Shown here: positions 54,656-63,719 of the stretch, one piece after another | Layout of the letters: each line of letters opens with the position of its first letter | Numbering within the stretch: the first letter of the stretch is position 1 | Origin: Arthrobacter sp. H20 | GTDB taxonomy: Bacteria > Actinomycetota > Actinomycetes > Actinomycetales > Micrococcaceae | Length of the DNA: 64,000 bases | Reading direction: 5' to 3' | Assembly (NCBI RefSeq): GCF_000520515.1 | Contig: NZ_KI914748.1 | Span: forward strand, 1 to 64,000 | Position numbers and translations under genes: made by a program | The notes under the pieces: model-generated | Database searches by the model: none | Told to the model about the DNA's origin: nothing | What the model saw: only the letters and a program-made list of their open reading frames with translations

Positions 54656-56185
54656 GTGCCAAACCTCGCCAACAACCTTGCTCTAACTGCCCAACAGCAC
54701 CCCGACTCGGTGGCGATCAGGCTGGATGACATGGACTTCACCTTCGCGGCGCTCGAAGAATGGAGTCAGCGGGTATCGGGGTTCATGGCACAGAAAGGAG
54801 TGCACCCTGGGGACCGGATAGCGCTCATCATGCCGAATATTCCACAGATGGCATTTATCTACTACGGTGTTCTTCGGTTCGGCGCGATAGTGGTCCCGTT
54901 GAACCCACTACTGAAGGCTCGCGAGATTGCCTATCACCTGAGCGACTCAGGGGCGCGCCTGGTTTTCGCCTGGGAAGGTGTAGCAGCCGAGGCGGAGTCC
55001 GCAGCTGGGCAGACGGCAGCAGCGGCCGACCAAGGAACCACCCTTGAGGTGATCACAGTGGATTCGGGCACTTTCCTCCAGCAGCTTTCAGCTGTGGAGC
55101 CGGTGCCACAGATAGCTGAAGTAGCTGCCGAGGACACCGCCGTCTTGCTCTACACCTCGGGCACCACCGGCCGGCCCAAGGGCGCCGCCCTGACTCACAC
55201 CAACCTGCACCGCAATGCCGAGATCTCCCGGGATCTGATGGGCACAGCAGTTGGCGATGTGTTGTTCGGTGGCTTGCCGTTCTTCCATATTTTCGGGCAG
55301 ACCTGCGCGCTGAACGCGTCGGTCCTGACCGGCGCGACCGTCACCCTCCTCCCCCGTTTCGAACCGGGAAAAGCGCTGGAGATCATCGCCCGCGATCGGG
55401 TGACCATCTTCGAAGGCGTTCCCACCATGTACATCGCAATGCTCCGTCACCCAGCGGTTTCCACCACTGACCTGTCGTCCCTACGGGTTGCAGTCTCCGG
55501 CGGTTCTGCCCTGCCGGTCGAGGTGCTGCACGAGTTTGAGCGGGTCTTCAGCGCTGAGCTCCTGGAAGGGTATGGCCTGTCCGAGACGTCCCCGATCGTC
55601 AGCTTCAACCGCCGCGGAACCGATCGCAAGCCTGGCTCGATCGGCACACCGGTGGATGGCGTTGAGGTCCGCATGCTCGACGTTGATGGGGTCGAGTTGC
55701 CGGCCGGCGAGGTTGGCGAACTCTCAGTCCGTGGCCACTGTGTCATGAAGGGCTACTGGAACAACGACGAAGCCACTGCCGCTGCCATCCCCGACGGCTG
55801 GTTCCGTACCGGCGATCTGGCCCGGTTCGACGAGGACGGCGCGATCTTTATTGTGGACCGCAAGAAGGATGTGATCCTCCGTGGCGGATACAACGTGTAT
55901 CCGCGTGAAGTGGAGGAAGTTCTCTACGAGCATCCGGCGGTGGCCGAGGCGACAGTGATTGGAGTCCCGGATGAAGTCCACGGCGAGGAGATCGTCGCTG
56001 TAGTGGGCATCAAGACCGAAGCTGTGCCAACTGATGGTACGGCCCGCGATCGTCTCAGCGCCGAGATTCTCGAGTTCACCAAGGTACGCGTCGCCGCCTA
56101 CAAGTACCCTCGACGGGTTGTGCTGGTGGAGGCTCTGCCTAAAGGACCGACCGGCAAAATCCTCAAACGCGAGATCCAGGTCTAG
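54656..56185 (+). CDS. Acyl-CoA synthetase (long-chain fatty acid-CoA ligase type)
   Basis: The 509-residue AMP-forming enzyme activates a carboxylic acid, probably a fatty acid, to its CoA ester. Motifs: the P-loop YTSGTTGRPKG (166-176), GYGLSETSP, WFRTGDLARFDEDGAIFIVD, GGYNVYPREVEEVLYEHP and the catalytic Lys in GPTGKILKRE. GTG 54656 has AAAGGAG five bases upstream. It stands alone between the peptide transporter and the methyltransferase; chain length cannot be told. Confidence 0.92.
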   Translation: MPNLANNLALTAQQHPDSVAIRLDDMDFTFAALEEWSQRVSGFMAQKGVHPGDRIALIMPNIPQMAFIYYGVLRFGAIVVPLNPLLKAREIAYHLSDSGARLVFAWEGVAAEAESAAGQTAAAADQGTTLEVITVDSGTFLQQLSAVEPVPQIAEVAAEDTAVLLYTSGTTGRPKGAALTHTNLHRNAEISRDLMGTAVGDVLFGGLPFFHIFGQTCALNASVLTGATVTLLPRFEPGKALEIIARDRVTIFEGVPTMYIAMLRHPAVSTTDLSSLRVAVSGGSALPVEVLHEFERVFSAELLEGYGLSETSPIVSFNRRGTDRKPGSIGTPVDGVEVRMLDVDGVELPAGEVGELSVRGHCVMKGYWNNDEATAAAIPDGWFRTGDLARFDEDGAIFIVDRKKDVILRGGYNVYPREVEEVLYEHPAVAEATVIGVPDEVHGEEIVAVVGIKTEAVPTDGTARDRLSAEILEFTKVRVAAYKYPRRVVLVEALPKGPTGKILKREIQV

Positions 56186-56229
56186 CGCCGGTCCTTGGCA
56201 ATCACCTGCGGAGCGGAGTCACTGGCGGC

Positions 56230-56382
56230 TTAGGACTCGTCATCGTCCCCGCTCTTGATCTTTTCGCCGTCTGGCAGTTCGTTTTCCGGGCCGGGACCAC
56301 CGTATCCGCCGGCATCGATTTCATCGGATCCGCCGACCGACTCCGCCGCATCGTCGCGTTCCTGATCGTTCTGTTCGCTCAT
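56230..56382 (-). CDS. Small acidic protein of 50 residues, unknown function
   Basis: The short frame reads MSEQNDQERDDAAESVGGSD and continues EIDAGGYGGPGPENELPDGE and KIKSGDDDES. It is strongly acidic, rich in Gly and Asp/Glu, has no Cys and no membrane segment, and is likely disordered. ATG 56382 is preceded by AAAGG nine bases upstream. It has codon use like its neighbours and lies antisense in the gap between the acyl-CoA ligase and methyltransferase genes. I believe it belongs to a conserved family of small Micrococcaceae proteins; it resembles the acidic repeat protein at 41099 in its MSEQ start. Confidence 0.7.
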   Translation of the reverse strand: MSEQNDQERDDAAESVGGSDEIDAGGYGGPGPENELPDGEKIKSGDDDES

Positions 56383-56447
56383 GGGATGGCACCTTTCCTG
56401 CGTTTGGCTTAGTACACGGCGAACTTATCACCTCGAGGAGGTATTCG

Positions 56448-57074
56448 GTGGGCACACCAGAAGACCAGACGGCAAGGGTTTTGCGGGTTTGGGAGCGGAA
56501 CGCTGAAAGCTATGACCGGGAAATCGCCTTTCTGGATCGGGTTTGGTTCAGCGGCGGCCGGGAATGGCTGGGTGCCCGGGCCACCGGTCGGATCCTTGAA
56601 GTAGCAGTCGGCACCGGACTGAACCTGCCCCATCTGGCGGCGGACTCGCAGGTAACCGGGATCGATCTCAGCCCGGCGATGCTTGCCATTGCCGCCAACC
56701 GAGCATCCCTCCTGGGCCGCGACGTGGACCTGCGGGTCGGCAACGCCGAGCAACTTCCCTTCGCCGACAACTCGTTCGACACCGTCCTGTGCGGGCTTTC
56801 GCTGTGCGGAATACCCAACCCGACCGCGGCAATCGGCGAAGCCAGGCGAGTGCTGGCGCCCGGTGGAAGCCTGCTTCTTCTCGATCACGTGGCGAGCACC
56901 TGGCCACCGATCTACGCGCTGCAATGGCTGCTGGAGCGCGTCACAGCGCGGGCGACTGGCGAGCATCTCACTCGCCGTCAGTTGCCCTTGGTGGAAGCCG
57001 CCGGATTCGCTGTAGTCGAAGTGGAGCGGCTTAAGGCTGGCTCGATTGAACGGATCCACGCTCGCAAACCCTGA
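56448..57074 (+). CDS. Class I SAM-dependent methyltransferase
   Basis: The 208-residue protein has the SAM-binding motif I ILEVAVGTGLNLPHLA, motif II VTGIDLSPAMLAIA, and post-motifs LPFADNSFDTVLCGLSLC and ARRVLAPGGSLLLLDHV. The overall form is like UbiE/phospholipid methyltransferase relatives. GTG 56448 has GAGGAGG six bases upstream. The acceptor is unknown. Confidence 0.9.
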   Translation: MGTPEDQTARVLRVWERNAESYDREIAFLDRVWFSGGREWLGARATGRILEVAVGTGLNLPHLAADSQVTGIDLSPAMLAIAANRASLLGRDVDLRVGNAEQLPFADNSFDTVLCGLSLCGIPNPTAAIGEARRVLAPGGSLLLLDHVASTWPPIYALQWLLERVTARATGEHLTRRQLPLVEAAGFAVVEVERLKAGSIERIHARKP

Positions 57075-57167
57075 TCTTGTGGGTCTTCCGCGCTGCCTAT
57101 ACTGAACACTCGGCTACATTTTTCAGTCGGTGCTGTATTAGTTCTGGTTCTTTGGCATGCTGTAGCC

Positions 57168-58802
57168 ATGGCAAACCGAGCGGGCACAGTCGCCCTCCCC
57201 AGCGATCTCGTCAATATTTCCTCGCTTCTGGATGCGTATTTCGACGTCGTCCCAGACCTGAGTGACCCAGCACAGCGGGTGGCGTTTGGCACGTCGGGTC
57301 ACCGCGGATCCTCCCTGAAGGCGTCGTTCAATGAGGGCCACATCGCTGCGATCACCCAGGCGATCGTCGAATACCGGGCCGGCCAGGGGATCACCGGCCC
57401 CCTCTTCGTGGGCCGGGACACGCATGCGCTCTCCGAACCCGCCCAGCAGACTGCCCTTGAGGTGCTGGCCGCGAACAATGTCACGGTCAAGGTGGACGCG
57501 CGCGGCGCCTACACTCCCACCCCTGCAGTGTCCCACGCGATTCTTGCCCACAACTCGCGCGGCACGGATCAGGCCGACGGCATAGTCATCACCCCCTCGC
57601 ACAACCCTCCCGGCGACGGCGGATTCAAGTACAACCCGCCGCATGGCGGACCGGCAGACTCGGACGCCACCAACTGGATCGCCGACCGGGCCAACACCCT
57701 GATGGAAGGCGGGCTCCGGGAGGTCCGGCGTGTCCCTGCGAGTCAGGCGCTGCAAGCGGAGGGCATTGGAACCTACGACTTCCTGCAGCACTATGTCGAG
57801 GACCTGCCCACCGTGCTCAATCTCGATGCCATCCGGGCCTCGGGGCTGCACATCGGAGCCGACCCCATGGGCGGGGCAGCGGTCGACTACTGGGGTGCCA
57901 TCGGCGAGACCCACAACCTGAACCTGACCGTCGTCAACCCCGCCGTTGACCCCCAGTGGGCGTTCATGACCCTGGACTGGGACGAGAAGATCAGGATGGA
58001 CTGTTCATCGCCGTCGGCCATGGCCTCGCTGATCGCGAGATCGGCAGAGTTTGATATCTCCACCGGGAACGACGCCGACGCCGACCGGCACGGGATCGTC
58101 ACCCCCGACGCGGGGCTCATGAACCCCAACCACTACCTCGCCGTGGCCATTGACTACCTCTACCGGAATCGCCCGCACTGGCGGCAGGATGCCGTCGTCG
58201 GGAAAACGCTCGTCTCCTCGTCGATCATCGACCGGGTGGCAGCGGATCTGGGACGGACACTCGAAGAGGTCCCAGTGGGCTTCAAGTGGTTTGTACCGGG
58301 CCTGCTCTCCGGTGGGCTCGCCTTCGGTGGAGAGGAGTCAGCTGGGGCCTCCTTCCTGCGGCACGACGGCTCACCGTGGACCACTGACAAGGATGGCATT
58401 TTGCTGGCCCTGCTGGCCTCCGAGATCACTGCGGTCAGTGGAAGCACGCCGTCGCAGCACTACGCTGCACTGACCGAGAGGTTCGGTGATCCGGTCTACG
58501 CGCGCGTAGACGCTGCAGCAACGCGGGACGAAAAATCGGCGTTGGGGAAGCTGTCGCCGTCGGATGTCTCGGCCACCACTCTCGCCGGCGAGACTATCAC
58601 CGCGAGGCTGACCACAGCGCCGGGCAACGGGGCATCGATCGGGGGGCTGAAGGTGACCACTGAAAATGCCTGGTTCGCCGCCCGCCCGTCGGGTACCGAG
58701 GATGTCTACAAGATCTACGCCGAGTCGTTCAAGGGCACAGATCACCTCAAGCAGGTCCAGGACGAGGCGAAGGCCCTTGTCGACGGAGTCATCGGCGGGT
58801 AA
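57168..58802 (+). CDS. pgm: Phosphoglucomutase (alpha-D-glucose phosphate-specific)
   Basis: Pgm interconverts glucose-1-phosphate and glucose-6-phosphate. The 544-residue enzyme has [12 protein letters not shown] near residue 38, the phospho-Ser144 in [11 protein letters not shown], the metal-binding loop DADADRHGI (within [12 protein letters not shown]) and the sugar-binding GGEESAGAS, ending with the phosphate-binding [20 protein letters not shown] (57098-57103) about 65 bases upstream could be its -10. It converges on the broken aldehyde dehydrogenase gene. Confidence 0.95.
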   Translation: MANRAGTVALPSDLVNISSLLDAYFDVVPDLSDPAQRVAFGTSGHRGSSLKASFNEGHIAAITQAIVEYRAGQGITGPLFVGRDTHALSEPAQQTALEVLAANNVTVKVDARGAYTPTPAVSHAILAHNSRGTDQADGIVITPSHNPPGDGGFKYNPPHGGPADSDATNWIADRANTLMEGGLREVRRVPASQALQAEGIGTYDFLQHYVEDLPTVLNLDAIRASGLHIGADPMGGAAVDYWGAIGETHNLNLTVVNPAVDPQWAFMTLDWDEKIRMDCSSPSAMASLIARSAEFDISTGNDADADRHGIVTPDAGLMNPNHYLAVAIDYLYRNRPHWRQDAVVGKTLVSSSIIDRVAADLGRTLEEVPVGFKWFVPGLLSGGLAFGGEESAGASFLRHDGSPWTTDKDGILLALLASEITAVSGSTPSQHYAALTERFGDPVYARVDAAATRDEKSALGKLSPSDVSATTLAGETITARLTTAPGNGASIGGLKVTTENAWFAARPSGTEDVYKIYAESFKGTDHLKQVQDEAKALVDGVIGG

Positions 58803-58849
58803 CCGTCATCGCAGGGACGAGTTCGCGAGGGCCGACCCTGCGACCGTTG

Positions 58850-60236
58850 TCAGAGGACCCGCCGGAGCAGCCACTTCTTGAGCCCACTGTAGGGCGGGTA
58901 GGCAAGCCGCAGGGTATCGACGCCGGTCCCCTTTGAAAGGACTCCGCGTAGCTGGCTGAACGCGTCAAAGGAATAGCGGCCGTGATAGGCGCCGGTCCCG
59001 CTGTCACCGACGCCACCGAAGGGCAGCCCAGGAACTGTCAGGTGCAGATTACACGCGTTATGGGCTATCCCGCCGGCGCGGATGCGTGCTTCAAAGTCCT
59101 GCTGCACGGGTATCTGACGGCTGAAGAGGTAGGCGGCCAGGGGGGGCGGGGCGGGACTTGATGAAGCCAACGGCTTCCTCCATCCCGCTCACGGTCAAGA
59201 CGGGCAGGATGGGGCCGAAGATTTCCTCTCGCATGACCGGCGAGTCCGGCTGCACCTCGCCCAGCACAGTGGGTTCGATGTACCGGGTGGAACGATCGTG
59301 GGCTCCGCCGGCAATGATGGTCCCGCTGCTGAGGAGTCCCACCAGCCGGTCAAAATGGGTCCCGTTGATGATTCGACCGTAGTCAGCACTGCGCTGCGGA
59401 TCCCTGCCGTAGAATTCGGCGAGCGCCCGCTTCAAGTGTTTCAGTAGCTCCGGTTCCAGCCCCGCCTTCACCAACACATAGTCGGGTGCAACGCAGGTCT
59501 GGCCAGCGTTAAGGAACTTGCCAAATACCAGCCGCCGCGCCACAGCGCGGAGGTCGCCGTCCAGGACCACGGCTGGCGATTTACCTCCCAGTTCAAGCGT
59601 GACCGGGGTGAGCTGTTCAGCAGCGGCCTTCGCGACGATCTTCCCGACGCGAGCCCCTCCGGTGAAGAAGATGGAGTCGTATTTTTCGGCCAGCAGCAGG
59701 GTACTCACATCGGGGCCGCCCTCCACCACCTCCACAGCTGTGCCGTCCAGATAAAGAGGCAGCAACTCAGCGATCACTGCTGAGGTTGCGGGCGCCAATT
59801 CGCTCGGCTTCAGGACGGCGCAGTTCCCTGCAGCGAGCGCACCGACCAGAGGAGACAGGAGCAACTGCACCGGGTAGTTCCAAGGCCCAATGATCAATGC
59901 CACACCCAGGGGCTGGGGCTGACAGTGTGCTGACGCCGGCAGCAAACCGATCGGCACCGGCACCCGCTCAGTGCGGGTCCACTTTGCCAGATGGCGGAGG
60001 GCGAATTCGGCTTCTGCCCTCACCAATGAGAGCTCGGTGACCAGCCCTTCCAGCGGATTCTTGCCCAAGTCCGCCTGCAACGCAGCAGCGAAATCCTGCT
60101 CCCGATCGGCGAACATCCGGATCAGGCCGTTGAGCTGAGTGCGCCTCCATTCCAGCGGGCGGGTAATCCCACTATCGAAGGTCAGGCGTAGCCGCCCCGC
60201 CGCGGTCGCGGCGTCGACACCCGACAAGAGCGTCAC
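58850..60236 (-). pseudogene. Aldehyde dehydrogenase, frameshifted in a G7 run
   Basis: Two frames make one NAD(P)-dependent aldehyde dehydrogenase. The first (60236 to about 59145) has IIGPWNYPVQLLLSPLVGAL, the catalytic Glu in LELGGKSPAV, and the catalytic Cys in FLNAGQTCVAPDY, then breaks at VGFIKSRPAP. The second continues LAAYLFSRQ, GGIAHNACNLHL and PFGGVGDSGTGAYHG to the stop at 58850. Removing one G from the G7 run at 59139-59145 restores the frame. GTG 60236 overlaps the stop of the dehydrogenase upstream. The truncated product lacks the C-terminal oligomerisation and substrate region. Sequencing error in the homopolymer is a real alternative. Confidence 0.85.
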
Positions 60237-61059
60237 TTCACCCGTCCGGTGAAGTGCTCCATCGAGCTGTACACCTTGAAGACGCGTCCGGCCACGACGT
60301 CCCACACCGGCTGGGGCAGAACACCCCGCAAGGCGCTACCCAGCGCCACCGACCAGGGCAACTGGAGACGGGGGCGTCCGTCGTACAGGGCCCGCCAGGC
60401 CTTGTCGACGACGTCGGCCGGGTCCATCAGCGGCGTGAACAGGGGGCCTCTCGCGCCCTCAAACATCCCGGTTCGAATGTGGCTGGGGATCAGGGTGGTG
60501 ACCTTGACCTGGTGGTGCCCAGCCTCACGCAGTTCGAGCCGAAGCGAGTCACTCCACCCGATCACTGCCCACTTCGAGGCGGTGTAGACGCTCATCCGCG
60601 GTACCGAAAGGGTGCCGGAGGCGGACGCGACATTGAGGATGCGTGCCTGATCACCCGACGCGATAAGTCTGGCAGGAACTCTCGGGTCAGGTGCATCAGC
60701 GCCAGCGTGTTGATCTGCATCACCAGCGCAATGTCCGCCTGCTGCTCGTGCTCCCAGAAGTACTTTCCGCGAACGATCCCCGCATTATTGATCAGTACCG
60801 CTGGAGTTCCGACGTCGTTCCGGACGGCTGCTGCCGCCGTCGTGATCTCCTTCAGGGAGGCAAGGTCGACTACGTAACTGTGCACTGAGGACCCCGCGCC
60901 CCCCAGGGAATCGGCAGTCGCGTGGAGCGCATCCGCGTCAACATCCCAGAGGACGACGGCGGCGGCCCGGTCCCTGACCGCGCGTTCCGCGTATAACCGG
61001 CCCATCCCGCTGGCGGCACCGGTGATGAGGACTGTTCGACCTTCGACTGTGAAGGACAT
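60233..61059 (-). pseudogene. Short-chain dehydrogenase/reductase, single-base frameshift
   Basis: The first frame (61059 to about 60665) has the NAD-binding TGAASGMGRLYA and the NNAG motif in VLINNAGIVRG, and ends REFLPDLS. The other frame continues ASGDQARILNVASASG with the catalytic Ser and VYTASKWAVIG with the Tyr-x-x-x-Lys pair, to the stop at 60233. Adding one base in GACTTATCGCG (about 60661-60667) restores one protein of about 275 residues. The first frame alone lacks the catalytic residues. With the aldehyde dehydrogenase gene it formed a two-gene operon overlapping by GTGA. Confidence 0.85.
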
Positions 61060-61133
61060 GAGTGCAACGTAACATCCCGCGGCGGGCGGTAGGATTTCCG
61101 ACAGATCACCCACACCTTTTGGAAGGCACAGCC

Positions 61134-62462
61134 ATGAGTAGGCTCGGTACCACTTGGACAGTTCACGGCGACGGGAAGAACGTCCTACCCGGGCAATTTG
61201 TTGCCCCGGATGAGCGGCTGAGCTGGCCTCGAACGATAGGTATTGGCGCGCAGCACGTCGTCGCCATGTTTGGTGCAACGTTCCTCGTGCCCCTCATTAC
61301 TGGGTTCCCGCCGGCGACCACCCTCCTTTTTTCGGGGATCGGCACCATCTTGTTCCTCATCATCACCGCCGGAAGGGTTCCCAGCTACCTCGGTTCAAGC
61401 TTCGCCTTCATCGCACCGATCGCCGCCGCCCAAAGCCAGCACGGAGCCGCTGGCGCACTCGGCGGCATCATCATGGCTGGCGCGGTACTGGCCATCATCG
61501 GTGCCATTGTGCACAGGGCCGGCTCCCGGTGGATCCAGGTGATTATGCCGCCGATCGTCACCGGCGCTATCGTCGCGCTGATTGGCCTGAACCTCGCGCC
61601 GACAGCGAAATCCAGCTTCGAGCAGGCGCCGCTGACCGCGCTCATCACAGTGGTGGTGATCCTGCTGGTGACTGTCCTGTTCAGGGGGATCCTCGGACGG
61701 CTTTCCATCCTCGTGGGTGTCCTGGCCGGCTACGTCGTCGCAATGCTGCGCGGGGAAGTGGACTTCGCTGCGATTGGTGACGCCGCGTGGGTTGGCCTGC
61801 CGCCGTTTCAGACACCAGAGTTCCACCTGTCAGTTGTCGGGTTGTTTGTCCCAGTTGTTCTCGTTCTGGTCGCCGAAAATATTGGCCATGTGAAGTCGGT
61901 CGCGGCGATGACCGGACGCGATCTTGACCCGGTGACCGGACGCGCGCTGATGGCTGACGGCCTCGCCACGATGCTCGCCGGATCCGGCGGCGGATCGGGT
62001 ACCACCACTTACGCTGAGAATATCGGCGTCATGGCAGCCTCCCGCGTGTATTCCACTGCGGCATACTGGGTTGCCGGAATTGTCGCCATCCTGCTGAGCC
62101 TCTTCCCCAAGTTCGGCGCGTTGATCGCCACCGTCCCGCCCGGCGTCATTGGCGGAGCGGGAGTGGTGCTGTATGGCATGATCGGCATTCTCGGTGTGAG
62201 GATCTGGGTGCAGAACCAGGTGAACTTCTCCAACCCGATCAACCTGTCCACGGCGGGGGTTGCCCTGGTAGTTGGAATCGCCAACTTCACCTGGGCCATC
62301 GGCGAACTCACCTTCGAAGGCATAGCACTGGGCACAGCCGCCACCCTGGTGATTTACCATTCGATGAACGGGCTCGCCCGCTGGCGGGGCAGCGAACACG
62401 TCACCGGGCCCGACGACGTCGACGCCTCCGACAAAGGGTACCGCCCGTCGAAGCTGGGCTGA
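61134..62462 (+). CDS. NCS2 family uracil/xanthine permease
   Basis: The 442-residue transporter imports a nucleobase by symport. It has about 14 membrane segments, the segment GAQHVVAMFGATFLVPLITG near the N-terminus, the family motif region LVAENIGHVKSVAAMTGRDL and GGSGTTTYAENIGVMA. The latter two are typical of UraA-like uracil permeases. ATG 61134 is preceded by GGAAGG; the upstream frame to 61062 lies in the divergent promoter region. Exact base (uracil or xanthine) not certain. Confidence 0.92.
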   Translation: MSRLGTTWTVHGDGKNVLPGQFVAPDERLSWPRTIGIGAQHVVAMFGATFLVPLITGFPPATTLLFSGIGTILFLIITAGRVPSYLGSSFAFIAPIAAAQSQHGAAGALGGIIMAGAVLAIIGAIVHRAGSRWIQVIMPPIVTGAIVALIGLNLAPTAKSSFEQAPLTALITVVVILLVTVLFRGILGRLSILVGVLAGYVVAMLRGEVDFAAIGDAAWVGLPPFQTPEFHLSVVGLFVPVVLVLVAENIGHVKSVAAMTGRDLDPVTGRALMADGLATMLAGSGGGSGTTTYAENIGVMAASRVYSTAAYWVAGIVAILLSLFPKFGALIATVPPGVIGGAGVVLYGMIGILGVRIWVQNQVNFSNPINLSTAGVALVVGIANFTWAIGELTFEGIALGTAATLVIYHSMNGLARWRGSEHVTGPDDVDASDKGYRPSKLG

Positions 62463-62467
62463 GCCGG

Positions 62468-63025
62468 ATGGACATCTTCGTGGTCCACGGCTACCAGGCG
62501 TCTCCTGGCGAGCACTGGTTTCCGTGGCTGAAGTCCCGCTTCTCATCGCGGCAGGACAGCGTCACAGTGCTCGAACTACCCACACCGAACGAGCCCACCA
62601 CAGCCGGTTGGATTGCTGCCCTCCACGAGTCCATCGGGCGTCCTTCAGCCGAGACGGTGATCATCGCGCACAGCCTCGGCTGCATTACTGCACTTCGCTA
62701 CCTGGCGTCTCTGGATCCGGGTTGGTCGCTCGGGGGCCTGATCCTTGTCGCCGGGTTCGCCGAGCACCTCGATTCCCTCCCGCTCCTCGACGGCTTCACC
62801 ACCGGCAATGAGTTTGTCGACAATCTGTTGGTCCCCCGCTGCACGGTGATCGGATCGGACAATGACCCGGTAGTAGCTCCGGTCCTGACTGCCAGTCTTG
62901 CGAGCCGGCTTGGCGCCAGGCTGATCACCGTAACAGGGGGCGGGCATTTCGGGTCCAGCGACGGCTACCAGAGGTTCGCCGAAGTTCAGGCGGAGTTGGA
63001 AAAATTGCTTTCCCAGGGTCGCTAG
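62468..63025 (+). CDS. RBBP9/YdeN family alpha/beta hydrolase
   Basis: The 185-residue serine hydrolase has VHGYQASPGEHWFPWL, the nucleophile elbow AHSLGCITALRYL, an acid in IGSDNDPVV and the His in GGGHFGSSDGY, matching RBBP9/YdeN proteins. Substrate unknown. It starts five bases after the permease stop and is probably co-transcribed. Confidence 0.9.
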   Translation: MDIFVVHGYQASPGEHWFPWLKSRFSSRQDSVTVLELPTPNEPTTAGWIAALHESIGRPSAETVIIAHSLGCITALRYLASLDPGWSLGGLILVAGFAEHLDSLPLLDGFTTGNEFVDNLLVPRCTVIGSDNDPVVAPVLTASLASRLGARLITVTGGGHFGSSDGYQRFAEVQAELEKLLSQGR

Positions 63026-63096
63026 TCCTGCTCACCCGGACCGCCGATTGTCAGGCGCCCCGCCCGTCGTGGCTGCGGTGGGATTAGGCTGAGCCG

Positions 63097-63666
63097 ATGA
63101 GACCAACGATGCGGTGCCTCTTCCTCAATGGAACTGTGGGGGCGGGAAAGACGTCCGTCGCCCAGGCAGCAGCAGCGCTCCTGGCCGCCGACGGAGTGCC
63201 CCATGCGGTAATCGATCTTGACTGGTTACGGTTCGCCTGGCCGGCTCCGGCCGGCGACCCGTTCAACCGCGACCTTGAGCTCGCCAACCTGACCGCCATG
63301 GTGCCCAATTTCCGTGCGGCGGGAGCCACGGTCCTGATCCTCGCTGGAGTGATCGAGGGCTCCGCGCACCGTCGGCAATACGAGCTGGCGCTGGGCAGCC
63401 CCCTCGTGGTGATTCGACTGGACGCCCAGCTCACCACGGTCCGGAACAGACTGCGGCACCGTCACGGCTCCCTTGATCCTGCGCTGGGGTGGCACCTACA
63501 CCGTACCGGCGAGTTGCAGGCGATTCTGCAGACAGCCGACGCTGACGATGCAGTCATTTCAACCGACGGATGTGATGTCAACCAGGTGGCCGCGGCGGTT
63601 GTCGGGCTGGCCAACGAATATTCACCGGAAATGAACACATCCGAAAGATCGCCTGCGACGAAGTAG
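63097..63666 (+). CDS. P-loop NTPase, small-molecule-kinase-like
   Basis: The 189-residue protein has Walker A NGTVGAGKTS near residue 10 and an IDLDWLRF motif like the acceptor-binding region of adenylylsulfate or shikimate kinase relatives. RLRHRHGSL may act as a lid. It may phosphorylate a small molecule; no substrate is evident. ATG 63097 is used, though ATG 63109, just before CLFLNGTVG, is possible. Its start lies 71 bases after the hydrolase stop. Confidence 0.75.
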   Translation: MRPTMRCLFLNGTVGAGKTSVAQAAAALLAADGVPHAVIDLDWLRFAWPAPAGDPFNRDLELANLTAMVPNFRAAGATVLILAGVIEGSAHRRQYELALGSPLVVIRLDAQLTTVRNRLRHRHGSLDPALGWHLHRTGELQAILQTADADDAVISTDGCDVNQVAAAVVGLANEYSPEMNTSERSPATK

Positions 63667-63719
63667 TCCGATAACACTGCTTTAAGCTTCAATTATTCAC
63701 TTGGATTTCAGGACACGTC

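Noticed and set aside
57138-57914. 258-residue minus frame over pgm
   Set aside because: Shadow of pgm; no start signal and no family likeness.
61830-62546. 238-residue minus frame over the nucleobase permease
   Set aside because: Antisense shadow.
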